A DNA stretch of 64,000 bases from the NCBI GenBank assembly GCA_963575745.1, contig CAUYUJ010004759.1:1-64000 (forward strand), in the 5' to 3' direction. This document shows, one piece after another, positions 1 through 9,184 of the stretch. This stretch comes from Prorocentrum cordatum (Eukaryota > Sar > Dinophyceae > Prorocentrales > Prorocentraceae). A model generated the notes under the pieces. That model saw only the letters and a list, made by a program, of their open reading frames with translations, did not search any database and was not told the DNA's origin. Position 1 is the first letter of the stretch; each line of letters opens with the position of its first letter. The position numbers were made by a program, and so were the translations under genes.

Positions 1-174
1 CCCCCCATCCGCGTTGTTTGTTACATTCAGGATTCGCGAGACCCAGCTTTGTCATTTTTCACAAAAAAATGGCTCTCGCTGCGAGAATCTATACAACCCG
101 AATGTTCACGTTTGTTCAAAATGTGTTCTCGCTGCAGCGTGGGCGTTCAGAATGGCGCTCACGCCCCAGCGTGG

Positions 175-520
175 GCCACTGGTGCCGCAAGCCTCACAAG
201 TTTCACAGGTCCCACAGGTGTCGCAAGTGTCGCATGCCCTACAGGTCCCAAAGGTCCGACAGGTCCCGCATGCCCCACAGGTTTGCAGGTGTCGCATGTC
301 TCACAGGTCCCACAAAAGGTCTCACAATTCTCACAAATCCTGGAAGTCCCGCCGGTGCCCCAGGTCCCACGAGTGTCGCAAATCTCACAGGTCTCACAGC
401 TTCCAGAGGTCCCACAAGTCCCGCAAGTTCCCCAGGTCTCACAGGTGTCGCAGGTCTCCCATTCCCTACAAGCCACAGAATTCCACCACGTCGCACAGGT
501 CCCACACGTTTCCCTTTTCC
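175..520. repeat. Degenerate 9/12-base tandem repeat
   Basis: Units built on TCACAGGTC and CACAAGTCCC follow one another with many small changes. Because the unit lengths are multiples of three, all three forward frames stay open, and one gives a Gly-Pro-Thr/Ala pattern that imitates collagen. I see no start context and no non-repetitive domain, so I read it as noncoding. Bases 1-174 hold unique sequence with nothing I recognise. Confidence 0.75.
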
Positions 521-698
521 GACTGCGCGTAGCACGATGGGCTCTCTTGTGGAAGTCCAGGTCGGGTATGACACGCGTCCGCGGCTAGAGCAAATAGCAG
601 CGCAAAGGCAAAGACGGGAGGGAGGGATATGATGTCAGATGTGGCGCGGGCGCACCGAGCTTCGTCCCCCTCCCTCTCTCCCCTTCTCTCCCTCGCCG

Positions 699-769
699 TC
701 CTCCTCCTCCTCCTCCTCCTCGTCCTCCTCCTCCTCGTCCTCCTCCTCCTCCTCCTCCTCCGCCTCCTA
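699..769. repeat. (TCC)n microsatellite
   Basis: Nearly pure TCC triplets with a few TCG interruptions. The polyserine and polyarginine frames crossing it are by-products of the triplet. Confidence 0.95.
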
Positions 770-887
770 CCAGCGCGCCGTCCTGGTCCACGAACTTGAA
801 CGCCGCGACCCACCTGCGACGGGCGGCGCTCCGTCAACATCCCCCCGGGGCCCGCCGCGGGACTGGCGGGGACGGGGCGGGAAGCCG

Positions 888-1102
888 GGAGCCTGTTTTT
901 CTTTGGATTCGGGCAAGTTTACTTGCATGGACGGGGGGGGGGGCTGAGTCTGAAGCAAGCCGAAAACAATTCGACGTGCGGAAATCACGCAAGTCGAAAG
1001 GCGCTTGCACGCTCGTGTTCGATTGAAGAGGGGCGAGGGGGGGGGGTGGGGGGCGAACGCCATGCAAGTGAGCTTGCCTGGATATAAAGAAAAACAGGCT
1101 CC
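888..1102. mobile_element. MITE-like element with 43-base inverted arms
   Basis: Bases 888-930 and 1060-1102 are imperfect inverted repeats of equal length. The left arm opens GGAGCCTGTTTTTCTTT and closes ACTTGCATGG; the right arm reads CCATGCAAGTGAGCTTG and ends ACAGGCTCC. The spacer of about 130 bases has no open frame of note. Arms of this size around a short noncoding core fit a miniature inverted-repeat element. I see no clear target-site duplication, so the class is open. Confidence 0.6.
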
Positions 1103-1410
1103 ACAGGACGACCCTCGGGCACTGGAGGCAGGCGGGGCGCCGCTTGGCAGGGGGGCCACCGTCGCGTGGGAAGCCTCGTTGGCGCGGCCGCGGCAGCCGC
1201 GCGACGCCGCGGCGCCCACGCCTCGCCTCCCCGTCGTCGCGCCGCCGCCCGCGCCCCTGCGAGGGGGGCGCCCTGGCGCTGCCGCCCTGGAGAGGGGCTC
1301 CCCTCTCCAACCGACGCCGCGGCGCGCGAGACGCGACCGTCTGCGCGACCCTGGTGGTGACCCGGGTCTCCCCTCCCCTTCCATTGCGCTCCCCTTCATT
1401 GAAGGGGCCC
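1103..1410. other. GC-rich stretch, nothing recognised
   Basis: Very GC-rich sequence with several overlapping open frames and no domain, motif or repeat that I recognise. Confidence 0.5.
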
Positions 1411-1569
1411 TGGGACACACAAATAAATGCACACAAATAAAAATATCCCCAATATTTTTCCATATTTTCTGGGTTTTTGTCTTCCCCCTCACTTCCCATA
1501 TTTTCCTATATTTTCCTGGGAGTGGACGATTAATTGTGTCTGTGTGTGTTTTTTCTCCTCCTGATTCAT
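1411..1569. repeat. Dispersed AT-rich repeat, copy 1
   Basis: About 160 bases beginning GGACACACAAATAAA, passing through CATATTTTCTGGGTTTTTGT and ending in TTAATTGTGTCTGTGTGT. A close copy lies at 27111-27269 in the same orientation. Both copies keep open minus-strand frames, but they sit in unrelated GC-rich surroundings, which fits a dispersed AT-rich element. Confidence 0.8.
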
Positions 1570-1619
1570 CCCCTCTCCCTCCACCCTGCGGCTGCAGGCC
1601 ACTCGAGGTCCGCATGTGA

Positions 1620-2010
1620 TGCCACCAGAGCCTTGCACCTCGAACCCATGGTCGCAGCACAGACGTAGCCGCACCGTTTTGCTCACCCGGATGCCGACTA
1701 GAAACGATGCCATCCAATCGGCCGCGTCCGCGAAGAGCACGATAACGAGGGGCACGAAGGAGACGACGAACACAAAACGAGGAACACGAAAAAGACAAAA
1801 CGAGGAGCCAGGACGACGACGAGGAGCACGACGAAGACAAAACCAACGCTGCCGTCCAATCGGCCTGGCCCGCGAGGACGGCGACGAGGAGCGCGAGGGC
1901 GATGCAGCGAACGAGGGGAGGCCGAAGACGGACAGGGCGACGAGGATGACGTGGATGGCCAGGGCGGGGAGGGTGAAGAAACGCAGGATGGAGGCCCTGG
2001 CCTCCAAGGT
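1620..2010 (-). other. Hydrophobic open reading, possible membrane-protein relict
   Basis: On the minus strand one frame reads two hydrophobic runs (around AIHVILVALSVFGL and FVFVVSFVPLVIVLF), the second followed by DAADWMASFLVG. A related DNA stretch repeats about 145 bases apart: CCAATCGGCC occurs near 1711 and near 1855, each followed by an acidic/GA-rich segment. It may be a decayed membrane gene or just a degenerate tandem repeat. There is no start, family match or conserved residue to settle it. Confidence 0.2.
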
Positions 2011-2150
2011 CTTCACGCGTTCAATACCCCATCGGTCGGAAGAGGCAGGTAGAAACATGAAGTAGGAAGGCGCTGAAAGTGGATTGGCTTCCGTCCGCCC
2101 CCTAAGGACGACGGAGAAAGGTGGAACCACTCGACCATTGAAGTTGGAAG

Positions 2151-2206
2151 AGGCGGAGGCGGAGGCGGAGGAGGAGGAGGAGGAGGAGGAGGAGGAGGAG
2201 GAGGAG
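2151..2206. repeat. (GGA)n microsatellite
   Basis: GGC/GGA triplets give a run of glutamates in one forward frame. The flanks do not look coding. Confidence 0.95.
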
Positions 2207-2208
2207 AT

Positions 2209-2620
2209 TGGAATCTGGGAATCCAAGAGTACCCACTTTCAACGACCCCTGGTTACGGGGCCCCGGGAGCCCTGGACCACTTCTGGGGGCCCTGGCTCTC
2301 TGCGTTCCGCCCTGGCTCGTCTCTGGACGGCCCTGGGGGCCAGCCGGGGGCTCCTGGACGCCGCGTGCTGCGAGACTCCACTGCGATGTTTTGGGAACCC
2401 CCAAACTGGGTGGTGAGATACCAGGTGGCGACCTGGAATCCCCAAAAAGGTCACCGCTGGGTTTGGGGACGCGGGGTCACCACCGGGTTTTTGTGACTCC
2501 TGGACCCACCAGTGTCCGGGACATCCTCGGAAAACCGCACGAGTCCCCAAACCGGGTGGTGACACCAAATCGCGATGCTGTCCCTAACCCTCCTGTGGGT
2601 TGGGTCCTCGTTTTGAATCC
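2209..2620. repeat. Degenerate G/C-rich direct repeats
   Basis: Short blocks recur, the clearest being CCCCAAACTGGGTGGTGA at 2399 and CCCCAAACCGGGTGGTGA at 2545, with related GGGTCACCACCGGG between them. No gene is visible. Confidence 0.5.
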
Positions 2621-2634
2621 GCAGCGCCGCGCGC

Positions 2635-2755
2635 CACCACTTCCACCACCACCACCGCCACTACCACCACCGCCACCTTCTCCTCACCTTCCTCCTCCGC
2701 CTCCTCCTCTTTCTCCCTCCTCCTCCTCCTCCTCCTCCTCCTCCTTGCGCTGCCT
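2635..2755. repeat. (CCA)n and (CCT)n microsatellites
   Basis: A CCA-rich stretch passes into a CCT-rich one. The open frames across it are products of the triplets. Confidence 0.9.
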
Positions 2756-2774
2756 TCCACATGTCTGTCTCGGC

Positions 2775-2890
2775 GCACCCCTCCCTCAAACGCTTCGTGC
2801 CCCCAGTGGGGGCTCCTTTTAAGGCCCCAGGGGCAGGGCCCGCATGGTTACCAGGCCCATGTCGGCGCACCCTCACACGTTTACAACCAG
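2775..2890. repeat. Unit of about 100 bases also found at 11655-11945
   Basis: Contains CGCTTCGTGCCCCCAGTGGG, GGGCCCGCATGGTTACC and CGGCGCACCCTCACACG in order. The same three blocks, in order, make up the imperfect tandem array at 11655-11945. Confidence 0.6.
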
Positions 2891-2892
2891 AG

Positions 2893-3115
2893 CTCTAATC
2901 CCACCAGCCCTCTGGGCGTCGGTGGTTTAAGGAGTTTCCTCTTCCACCCCTCCCTCTTCCCCTTCGGGGAGGGGTTTACCCCTCCCCCTACCCCCTCCCC
3001 GCTGACCTGGACAGGGGGTTCCGCGGCGCGTTGGAGCGCCCAAGATCGACCCCTGGGAGGGCTAAAATTCGACACCCCTCACGAGGATCGTGGCTCCTGA
3101 GGGGGGGGGGGCTGT
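2893..3115. repeat. Dispersed repeat of about 220 bases, copy 1
   Basis: Starts CCCACCAGCCCTCTGGGCG, passes CTTCCCCTTCGGGGAGGGGT and GACCCCTGGGAGGGC, and ends near CCTCACGAGGAT. The partner at 30384-30600 has the same order and orientation. In both places a CCCAAGAGG array follows downstream, so a larger module may have been copied. Confidence 0.75.
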
Positions 3116-3149
3116 AATTTAGGAACCCCCCTTCGTTGATCGATCTCCT

Positions 3150-3385
3150 CCAAGATAGCTCCGAGGCCCCCCAAGAGGCCCCCAGGGGGCCCCCAAGAGA
3201 CCCCCAAGAGGCCCCAAGAGACCCCCGAAAGGCACCCAAGAAGCGCCCAGGAGGCCCCAAGAAGCGCCCAGGAGGCCCCCAAAGGCCCCAAAATGGCCCC
3301 AAGAGGCCCCCAGGAGGCCCCAAAGAGGATCCCGAACTGCCCCCCGAGGCCCCCCCGAGGCACCCAAGACGCCGAAAAAAAACCC
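3150..3385. repeat. CCCAAGAGG-type tandem array
   Basis: Degenerate units of 9-12 bases around CCCCCAAGAGGC. The same family is at 10710-11080, 30780-31020, 31300-31545, 31800-31950 and in the centre of the satellite complex near 39655-39770. The minus-strand reading LLGASWG is a repeat product. Confidence 0.85.
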
Positions 3386-3427
3386 AGGACGACCCTCTAC
3401 TCGCCTGGGCGTCGTTTCTGGACGGGC

Positions 3428-3435
3428 TTTTTTTT

Positions 3436-3491
<56 letters not shown>
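3428..3491. repeat. Poly(T) tract, about 64 bases
   Basis: One G interrupts an otherwise pure T run that ends in TTCTTCTTCT. It lies about 30 bases before the composite element that begins near 3520. Assemblies often get the length of such runs wrong. Confidence 0.9.
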
Positions 3492-3712
3492 CTTCTTCTG
3501 GTCTTGGTCTTCTTTTTCCTCTCTAAAAAAAATTATCCCGGAATGCACTCTAACAGCGTGTGTATGATCATATCTGGAAGCATTCCCTTAAGATTTTTTT
3601 TTTTTTTTTTTTTGTCAGATGAAAATCCAGTTGTAGAATTCTGCTGTTCTCGCAGTCGTAGTCGCATTCGCGTGACAGTCGCAGCGGCAACGGCAGTCGC
3701 AGTCGCAGTCAC

Positions 3713-4055
3713 AGCCTCAGCCTCAGCCTGCCTCAGCCTCAGCCTCAGCCTGACTCAGCCTCAGCCTGCCTCAGCCTCAGCCTCAGCCTGCTTCAGCCTC
3801 AGCATCAGTCTGCCTTCAGCTTCGGCCTCAGCCTCAGACTGCCTCAACCTCAGCCTGCATCAGCCTCAGCCTCAGCCTCAGCCTGCCTCAGCATCAGCCT
3901 GCCACAGCTTCAGCCTCAGCCTCAGCCTGCCTCTGCCTCAGCCTCAGCCTGCTTCAGCCTCAGCCTCGGTCTGCCGTCGGCCTCGGCCTCAGCCTCAGCC
4001 TGCCTCAGCCTCAGCCTGCATCAGCCTCAGCCTCAGCACGAAGCGACCCAGCTAG
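3713..4055. repeat. CAGCCT hexamer array, copy A
   Basis: Runs of CAGCCT with regular CAGCCTGCCT and CAGCATCAGCCT variants. Period six gives Ser-Ala and Leu-Ser readings in all forward frames. Confidence 0.9.
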
Positions 4056-4319
4056 AAGGACAAAGCGCTGAATGTACACCGATGTGTTCGACGCCTGCGT
4101 ATGTAATGATGTGACGATATACAGACTGAGCCCTTCGTGAATGTCTACATGTTTTTCTGACGCCTACAAACGGCGCTGACGTGTGTGAGAAAATTGTCCG
4201 CGCAGCAAAAGCCGGCGAAGCGTGCAGACAGCCAGCTGCAAAAGGTTGCGAGCGGCTCTTGGAAGATGTTTACGGAACGGAGCTACGGTGTCTGAAAACA
4301 TTGGCATCGAAGCGAAGAG

Positions 4320-4594
4320 CCTCGGAGCCCTGCAGCCTGAGAAACACCGCAGGAACTCGCATACTGAAAAGGAATGCATTGCAAACCGCACGTTGCGAAC
4401 CCTGCTGGCTGAGAAGCACCGCAGGATGTCGCATGCTGAAAAGCACTTGTACTGCAGAGCGCAGGCTGCGAAACCTGCAGGCTGAGAAGCACCGCAGGAA
4501 CTCGCATGCTTTCGAACACTACTGCTCGAGACCGCAGCTGGAGAGCGGCAGACCGCAGGCTGAGAAGCACCGCGGGCAGAGAGACTTGCAAAAC
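4320..4594. repeat. Tandem array of about 75 bases containing the GASQPA-encoding motif
   Basis: Four copies of GCAGGCTGAGAAGCACCGC or close variants lie at about 4331, 4405, 4476 and 4554, roughly 71-78 bases apart, with AACTCGCATGCT-like sequence between. The array starts directly beyond the stop of the nuclease gene on the minus strand, and the same motif is repeated in frame inside that gene. Confidence 0.75.
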
Positions 4595-6781
4595 TCAGAT
4601 GTCCTGATCGTCGTGGAGGAAGTCACGCCAGTCCGGCGGCTGCCAAGAATCGATGATGCGCCTGGAGCCACCGCCCGTGCTGCCGCCGATGTCCAGGTAG
4701 TCGCCATCGCCCCTGAACAGACGGCCGTGCCCGCACGCCAGAATCGCGTGGTTGCGGATTTGAAGCAGCGCTCCGCTCTCAAACATCTGCAACACGTCCA
4801 GCTGCCTGCGCGTGAAGTTCGGCTTTGCCTGGCCAGCCTGGGCAGACAGATGGAGGGAAAGCCGCTCCCCCTCGTTGTAGCGCGCGATGGCCTCGGCCTT
4901 CTGGTGGTGCAGCCGGCGCCGCTGTTGCCGCAGAGCTTCCTCGGGAACTGCTGCATCACGGCCCTCACTGTGATCAGCTTGCAACGCTTGCGTTAACCAA
5001 TCAACGTCGAAGCGCCCTGAGAAGGCCAGCACCTCCCAGATCTGTTTGGTACCGGCCACACGTTGCAAATGGCGATGCCACCGCTTACGCTTCTGGTCTT
5101 TCACAAACTTGGCGACGCTACCCAGACCTGCACCCTTGGCCTGGCCACCTTTTCCCGCAGGCTGAGAAGCACCGTGAGAACCTTTCTTACCGCCTGGCCC
5201 TTTGTTTGGACCCTGCGGAACCGCATGGCCCCCTTGTGGCGCAGACTTGCCTCTCGCTTTTCCCTTTTCGACATCCAGTTCCTGAAGCGCACGCTGCTGC
5301 CGCGACTGCTCGTACTGGTCGCGAGCTACTCTGACCAATTCCTGGCGCTCAGGCTCCGTGAGAACGTAGCGCATGTCGTCGATGTTCTTGCTCCGCAGAA
5401 AGTCATGTCGAAGCTTAAGGACAGAGAGAATGGCTCGGCCAGTCTCCTCCTGAGACGCAAAGGCCGTGTCATATTCCGAGCCAGGCTGAGGAGCGCCAGC
5501 TGGATCAGTGTCCGCTGGCTCCGTGGACTTCCTCTTTTTGAAAAGCAAGAGACTGAGATGATGGAGGACTTTCGGATCGTACTCCTCGTCGTACCTGTCG
5601 TCCCAAAGCTGCCTCAGCTCCCTGTGCAAGTCGTCCGCGCGATTCTGAACGACATCCTCGACGTAGTCGGGATCACCCGGTGAAGTCGGTGAAAGCGGAG
5701 GAGCAGAACTCGGCGACCGATCCCAATGCACAGAAGACTCGCGGTCCGCCTGTACGCTGACGTCGGCGTCGGAGACGTTTTCGACGACAATTTTCCGCCT
5801 CTTGCTCTCCCCAGGCTGAATAGCACCAGGGAGAGTGAGCACAACCGCCACCGCATCGTGTGCGTCGTTGCGCATGCCACGATCCGTAAAAGACGCGCCA
5901 ACGGCAATGGAGCAGAAACGGGCGACTGCTCCGCAGACCGCGACGTGGTCGCCTTTGAGGTCGGCCGGAGTGGCATGGACCTCCCATACCTTCTCGTCGT
6001 TCTGCTCGCGCTGGTAAGCCTCCCGCGCCTCCTGGAAAGTGAGGTTGTCGTCGCCGACTACAAGCACAACGACTGCCTCGTTTAGATTCTCAAGAATCTT
6101 GGCCAGGCCGTCCAGGTGCAAGCGGAGATGGCGAACTGTCCGCTTTCGAGTCTGGATGCTCGGCGGTTTCTTGCCGCACACGATGTGCATGTTGGCGATC
6201 ACCACGTGGAACTTGTCATGGCCTGGTTTGTTCACCTCAAAATGTGAAATAACAGCATCAATATCTCGGCCGCTAGGAGGCCTGTAAACTTTGCTGTCTT
6301 CGCACAGAGTCAGTTCCGCAGGCTGAGAAGCACCGCGGAACCCCCAGAGAGTCAAGTTGTTGTCGACCTCCAAGAAGCGAATGCCATCACCGAAAGGCTT
6401 ACTGAGGATCTCTGTCACGTTGATCCCTGCTCGGCGAAAGCCTTCACGGAACGCACCGACCTCGCAGCCACAGACAATATCAGCATCAGCGGTCTCCACT
6501 ATCGTGGCGCACACCCTTCCGAAGTTAGCGCAGTGAGTGGCCGCCTGCTTACCAGTCGTCATGCCCTGCTCGAACCCGAAATTGAACGAGGCGACCGTGA
6601 AAGACGCAGGCTGCACAGCGCCAGAACCAGGCGTCTGTCCACCTTCCTCCGCAGGCTGAGAAGCACCGCGAGGCGGCGCAGGCTGAGAAGCACCGCGAGG
6701 CGGCGACACTTCGGACGAGCCTCGCGGAGCAGAGGCTGCGGATGAACGTTGGACATGGGGGTACGGCCAGGGGAACGCCAT
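4595..6781 (-). CDS. EEP-superfamily nuclease-like protein with GASQPA repeats
   Basis: A 728-residue uninterrupted reading. Residues about 61-290 look like an endonuclease/exonuclease/phosphatase fold, with the catalytic set in order: Asn67 in ASFNFG, Glu107 in CGCEVGAF, Asn197 and His199 in ANMHIV, Asp244/Asn246 in VGDDNLT, Asp278-His279 in KGDHVAV. Such proteins hydrolyse phosphodiester or phosphomonoester bonds with a metal ion. The substrate cannot be told, and a transposon endonuclease is one option. The C-terminal half is charged and has no family I recognise; no reverse transcriptase, RNase H or zinc knuckle follows. The peptide GASQPA occurs at residues 30-35, 39-44 and 150-155 and once more in the second half, with looser forms (GAVQPA, GAIQPG, GAPQPG). 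The start is the first in-frame ATG; a TTG three codons upstream is unlikely in a nuclear gene, and the frame stays open upstream for at least 60 bases, so an earlier exon is possible. Confidence 0.75.
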   Translation of the reverse strand: MAFPWPYPHVQRSSAASAPRGSSEVSPPRGASQPAPPRGASQPAEEGGQTPGSGAVQPASFTVASFNFGFEQGMTTGKQAATHCANFGRVCATIVETADADIVCGCEVGAFREGFRRAGINVTEILSKPFGDGIRFLEVDNNLTLWGFRGASQPAELTLCEDSKVYRPPSGRDIDAVISHFEVNKPGHDKFHVVIANMHIVCGKKPPSIQTRKRTVRHLRLHLDGLAKILENLNEAVVVLVVGDDNLTFQEAREAYQREQNDEKVWEVHATPADLKGDHVAVCGAVARFCSIAVGASFTDRGMRNDAHDAVAVVLTLPGAIQPGESKRRKIVVENVSDADVSVQADRESSVHWDRSPSSAPPLSPTSPGDPDYVEDVVQNRADDLHRELRQLWDDRYDEEYDPKVLHHLSLLLFKKRKSTEPADTDPAGAPQPGSEYDTAFASQEETGRAILSVLKLRHDFLRSKNIDDMRYVLTEPERQELVRVARDQYEQSRQQRALQELDVEKGKARGKSAPQGGHAVPQGPNKGPGGKKGSHGASQPAGKGGQAKGAGLGSVAKFVKDQKRKRWHRHLQRVAGTKQIWEVLAFSGRFDVDWLTQALQADHSEGRDAAVPEEALRQQRRRLHHQKAEAIARYNEGERLSLHLSAQAGQAKPNFTRRQLDVLQMFESGALLQIRNHAILACGHGRLFRGDGDYLDIGGSTGGGSRRIIDSWQPPDWRDFLHDDQDI

Positions 6782-6904
6782 TGCAATCAAAAACTCAGTG
6801 GACTGCAGTGAATGAATGTAGTGGCCAATTGAATGCAGAGGACTGCAGTGTCACTAGCAAGTCCTGAACCAAACACAGCTGTGGCGGAAGGAATATGAAG
6901 CGTC

Positions 6905-7335
6905 TGGCTATTCAAAATGTTGCCCGGCAGTGGAGTTGTGGGAACTCGAAGACCAGGAAGTGGACTAGAGTTGGCTCTGGGCATCCAAAATGTAGCCCAG
7001 GAATGGAATTCTGGGAACTCGAAGAGCACGAAGTGGCTTACAGTCGGCTCCGGGCATCCAAAATGTGGCCCGGGAATGGAGTTCTGGGAAATGGAAGAAC
7101 ACGAAGTGGCCTACAGTTGGCTCCGGGCATCCAGAATGTGGCCAGGGAATGGCGTTCTGGGATGTCGAAGAGCACGAAGTGGCCTACAGTTGCATCCGGC
7201 CCCCCAGAATGTGGCCCGGGAATGGCGTTCTGGGATGTCGAAGAGCACTTTGTGTGTGACTGTTGCATCCGGTCCCCCAGAATGTGGCCTGGGAATGGAG
7301 TTCTGGGAAGGCGAAGAGCACGAAGTGTGTGACTG
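6905..7335. repeat. 73-base tandem array, copy A (six units)
   Basis: Each unit carries AATGTGGCCCGGGAATGG, GTTCTGGGA, GAAGAGCACGAAGTGG and CTACAGTTGGCTCCGGG. Unit starts fall near 6914, 6986, 7059, 7132, 7205 and 7278. The array ends about 125 bases upstream (on the gene's strand) of the nuclease start, where it could act as a 5' repeat or promoter array. Confidence 0.9.
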
Positions 7336-7619
7336 TTGGTGAAAAACGAGCCCGGCTCATGCCGCCCGGAAACGCCCCAACACCTGCCCGGACCCCCCTG
7401 TGGAGTGATCTGTGAGCTCTTTTGACACTACTAGAAACCTATCAGTCTTCGCTGTTAGGTAATAAAATTATCCCGGCAAAGCAACCTAACATCGATGTGT
7501 AGGAGCATATCTGGAAGCATTCCCCTTAAGATTCGGATGAGAATCCAGTTGTAGAATTCTGCTGTTCTCGCAGTCGTAGTCGCATTCGCGATGACAGTCG
7601 CAGTGGCAACGGCAGTCGC

Positions 7620-9184
7620 AGTCTCAGCCTCAGCCTCAGCCTGCCTCAGCCTCAGCCTCAGCCTGCCTCAGCCTCAGCCTGCCTCAGCCTCAGCCTCAGC
7701 CTGCTTCAGCCTCAGCCTCAGTCTGCCTTCAGCCTCGGCGTCAGCCTCAGCCTGCCTCAGCCTCAGCCTGCATCAGCCTCAGCCTCAGCCTCAGCCTGCC
7801 TCAGCATCTGCCTGCCTCAGCCTCAGCCTCAGCCTGCCTCAGCCTCAGCCTCAGCCTGCTTCAGCCTCAGCCTCAGTCTGCCTTCAGCCTCGGCCTCAGC
7901 CTCAGCCTGCCTCAGCCTCAGCCTGCATCAGCCTGCGCCTCAGCCTCAGCCTGCCTCAGCATCAGCCTGCTTCAGCCTCAGCCTCGGCCTCAGCCTCGGC
8001 CTCTTGCCTTCAGCAGGACCTCAGCCTCAGTCTGCCTCAGCCTGCAGCCTCTGCCGTGCCTCAGCTCAGCCTCAGCGCGGGCTCAGCCTTGCCTCAGTCT
8101 GCCTTCTGCCTACGCCTCAAGCCTCAGCCGGCCGCAGCCGCAGCCTGATTCGCCGTCACCTCAGACGAGCCGGCAGCCTGCCTCTGCCGCCAAGCCGGCG
8201 CGGCCGCTGGCCGTGCTTCCGGACGGCACCCTCTACCACTCTCCATTACTATTCTCTTCTTGCCCTACCCTTTCTACCCAGCCTCAGCCTCTGCTTCAGC
8301 CTCAGCCTCAGTCTGCCTCAGCCTCGGCCTCAGCCTCAGCCTGCCTCAGCCTCAGCCTGCATCAGCCTCAGCCTCAGCCTCAGCCTGCCTCAGCATCAGC
8401 CTGCCTCAGCCTCAGCCTCAGCCTGCCTCAGCCTCAGCCTCAGCCTGCTTCAGCCTCAGCCTCAGTCTGCCTTCAGCCTCGGCCTCAGCCTCAGCCTGCC
8501 TCAGCCTCAGCCTGCCTCAGCCTCAGCCTCAGCCTGCCTCAGCCTGCCAGTCAGCCTCAGCCTCAGCCTCAGCCTCAGCCTGCCTCAGCCTCAGCCTCAG
8601 CCTCAGCCTCAGCCTTCAGCCTCGGCCTCCGCCTCAGCCTGCCTCAGCCTCAGCCTGCATCAGCCTCAGCCTCAGCCTCAGCCTGCCTCAGCATCAGCCT
8701 GCCTCAGCCTCAGCCTCAGCCAGCCTCAGCCTCAGCCTCAGCCTGCTTCAGCCTCAGCTTCAGTCTGCCTTCAGCCTCGGCCTCCGCCCAGCCTGCCTCA
8801 GCCTCAGCCTGCATCAGCCTCAGCCTCAGCCTCAGCCTGCCTCAGCCTCAGCCTGCCTCAGCATCAGCCTGCCTCAGCCTCAGCCTCAGCCTGCCTCAGC
8901 CTCAGTCCTCAGCCTCAGCCTGCTTCAGCCAAAGCCTCAGTCTGCCTTGAGCCTCGGCCTCAGCCTCAGCCTGCCTCAGCCTCAGCCTGCATCAGCCTCA
9001 GCCTCAGCCTCAGCCTGCCTCAGCATCAGCCTGCCTCAGCCTCAGCCTGCCTGCCTCAGCCTGCCTCTGCCTCAGCCTCAGCCTGCTTCAGCCTCAGCCT
9101 CAGTCTGCCTTCAGCCTCGGCCTCAGCCTCAGCCTGCCTCAGCCTCAGCCTGCCTCAGCCTCAGCCTCAGCCTGCCTCAGCATT
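7620..9184. repeat. CAGCCT hexamer array, copy B, with higher-order period
   Basis: About 1.5 kb of CAGCCT variants. The phrase CAGTCTGCCTTCAGCCTCGG, or a near match, recurs near 7709, 7874, 8462, 8762, 8939 and 9102, so a higher-order unit of about 165 bases exists. A non-repetitive island (about 8125-8278) interrupts it. The Ser/Ala/Leu/Gln readings, up to several hundred residues long, are repeat products. Confidence 0.9.

Larger units (their letters stand above)
3520..7462 (-). mobile_element. Composite element copy A, carries an EEP nuclease gene
   Basis: The parts in plus order are: a head module (about 3528-3712) with AATTATCCCGG, ATATCTGGAAGCATTCCC and TTGTAGAATTCTGCTGTTCT; a CAGCCT array (3713-4055); the gene region (about 4056-6900); six 73-base units (6905-7335); and a tail ending in AGAAACCTATCAGTCTTCG (7336-7462). 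Copy B at 7463-9736 has head, hexamers, 73-base units and tail in the same order without the gene. A run of T interrupts the head at 3595-3614. Read on the gene's strand, tandem repeats come first, then an endonuclease-type gene, then a simple-repeat tail, a layout reminiscent of a non-LTR element. No reverse transcriptase is visible. Confidence 0.6.

Noticed and set aside
18-632. Collagen-like protein in forward frames
   Set aside because: The Gly-Pro-Thr pattern comes from a 9/12-base tandem repeat; all three frames are open and no flanking domain exists.
3150-3385. Long GLLGASWG-type protein on the minus strand
   Set aside because: Product of the CCCAAGAGG array; the same text appears wherever that array occurs.
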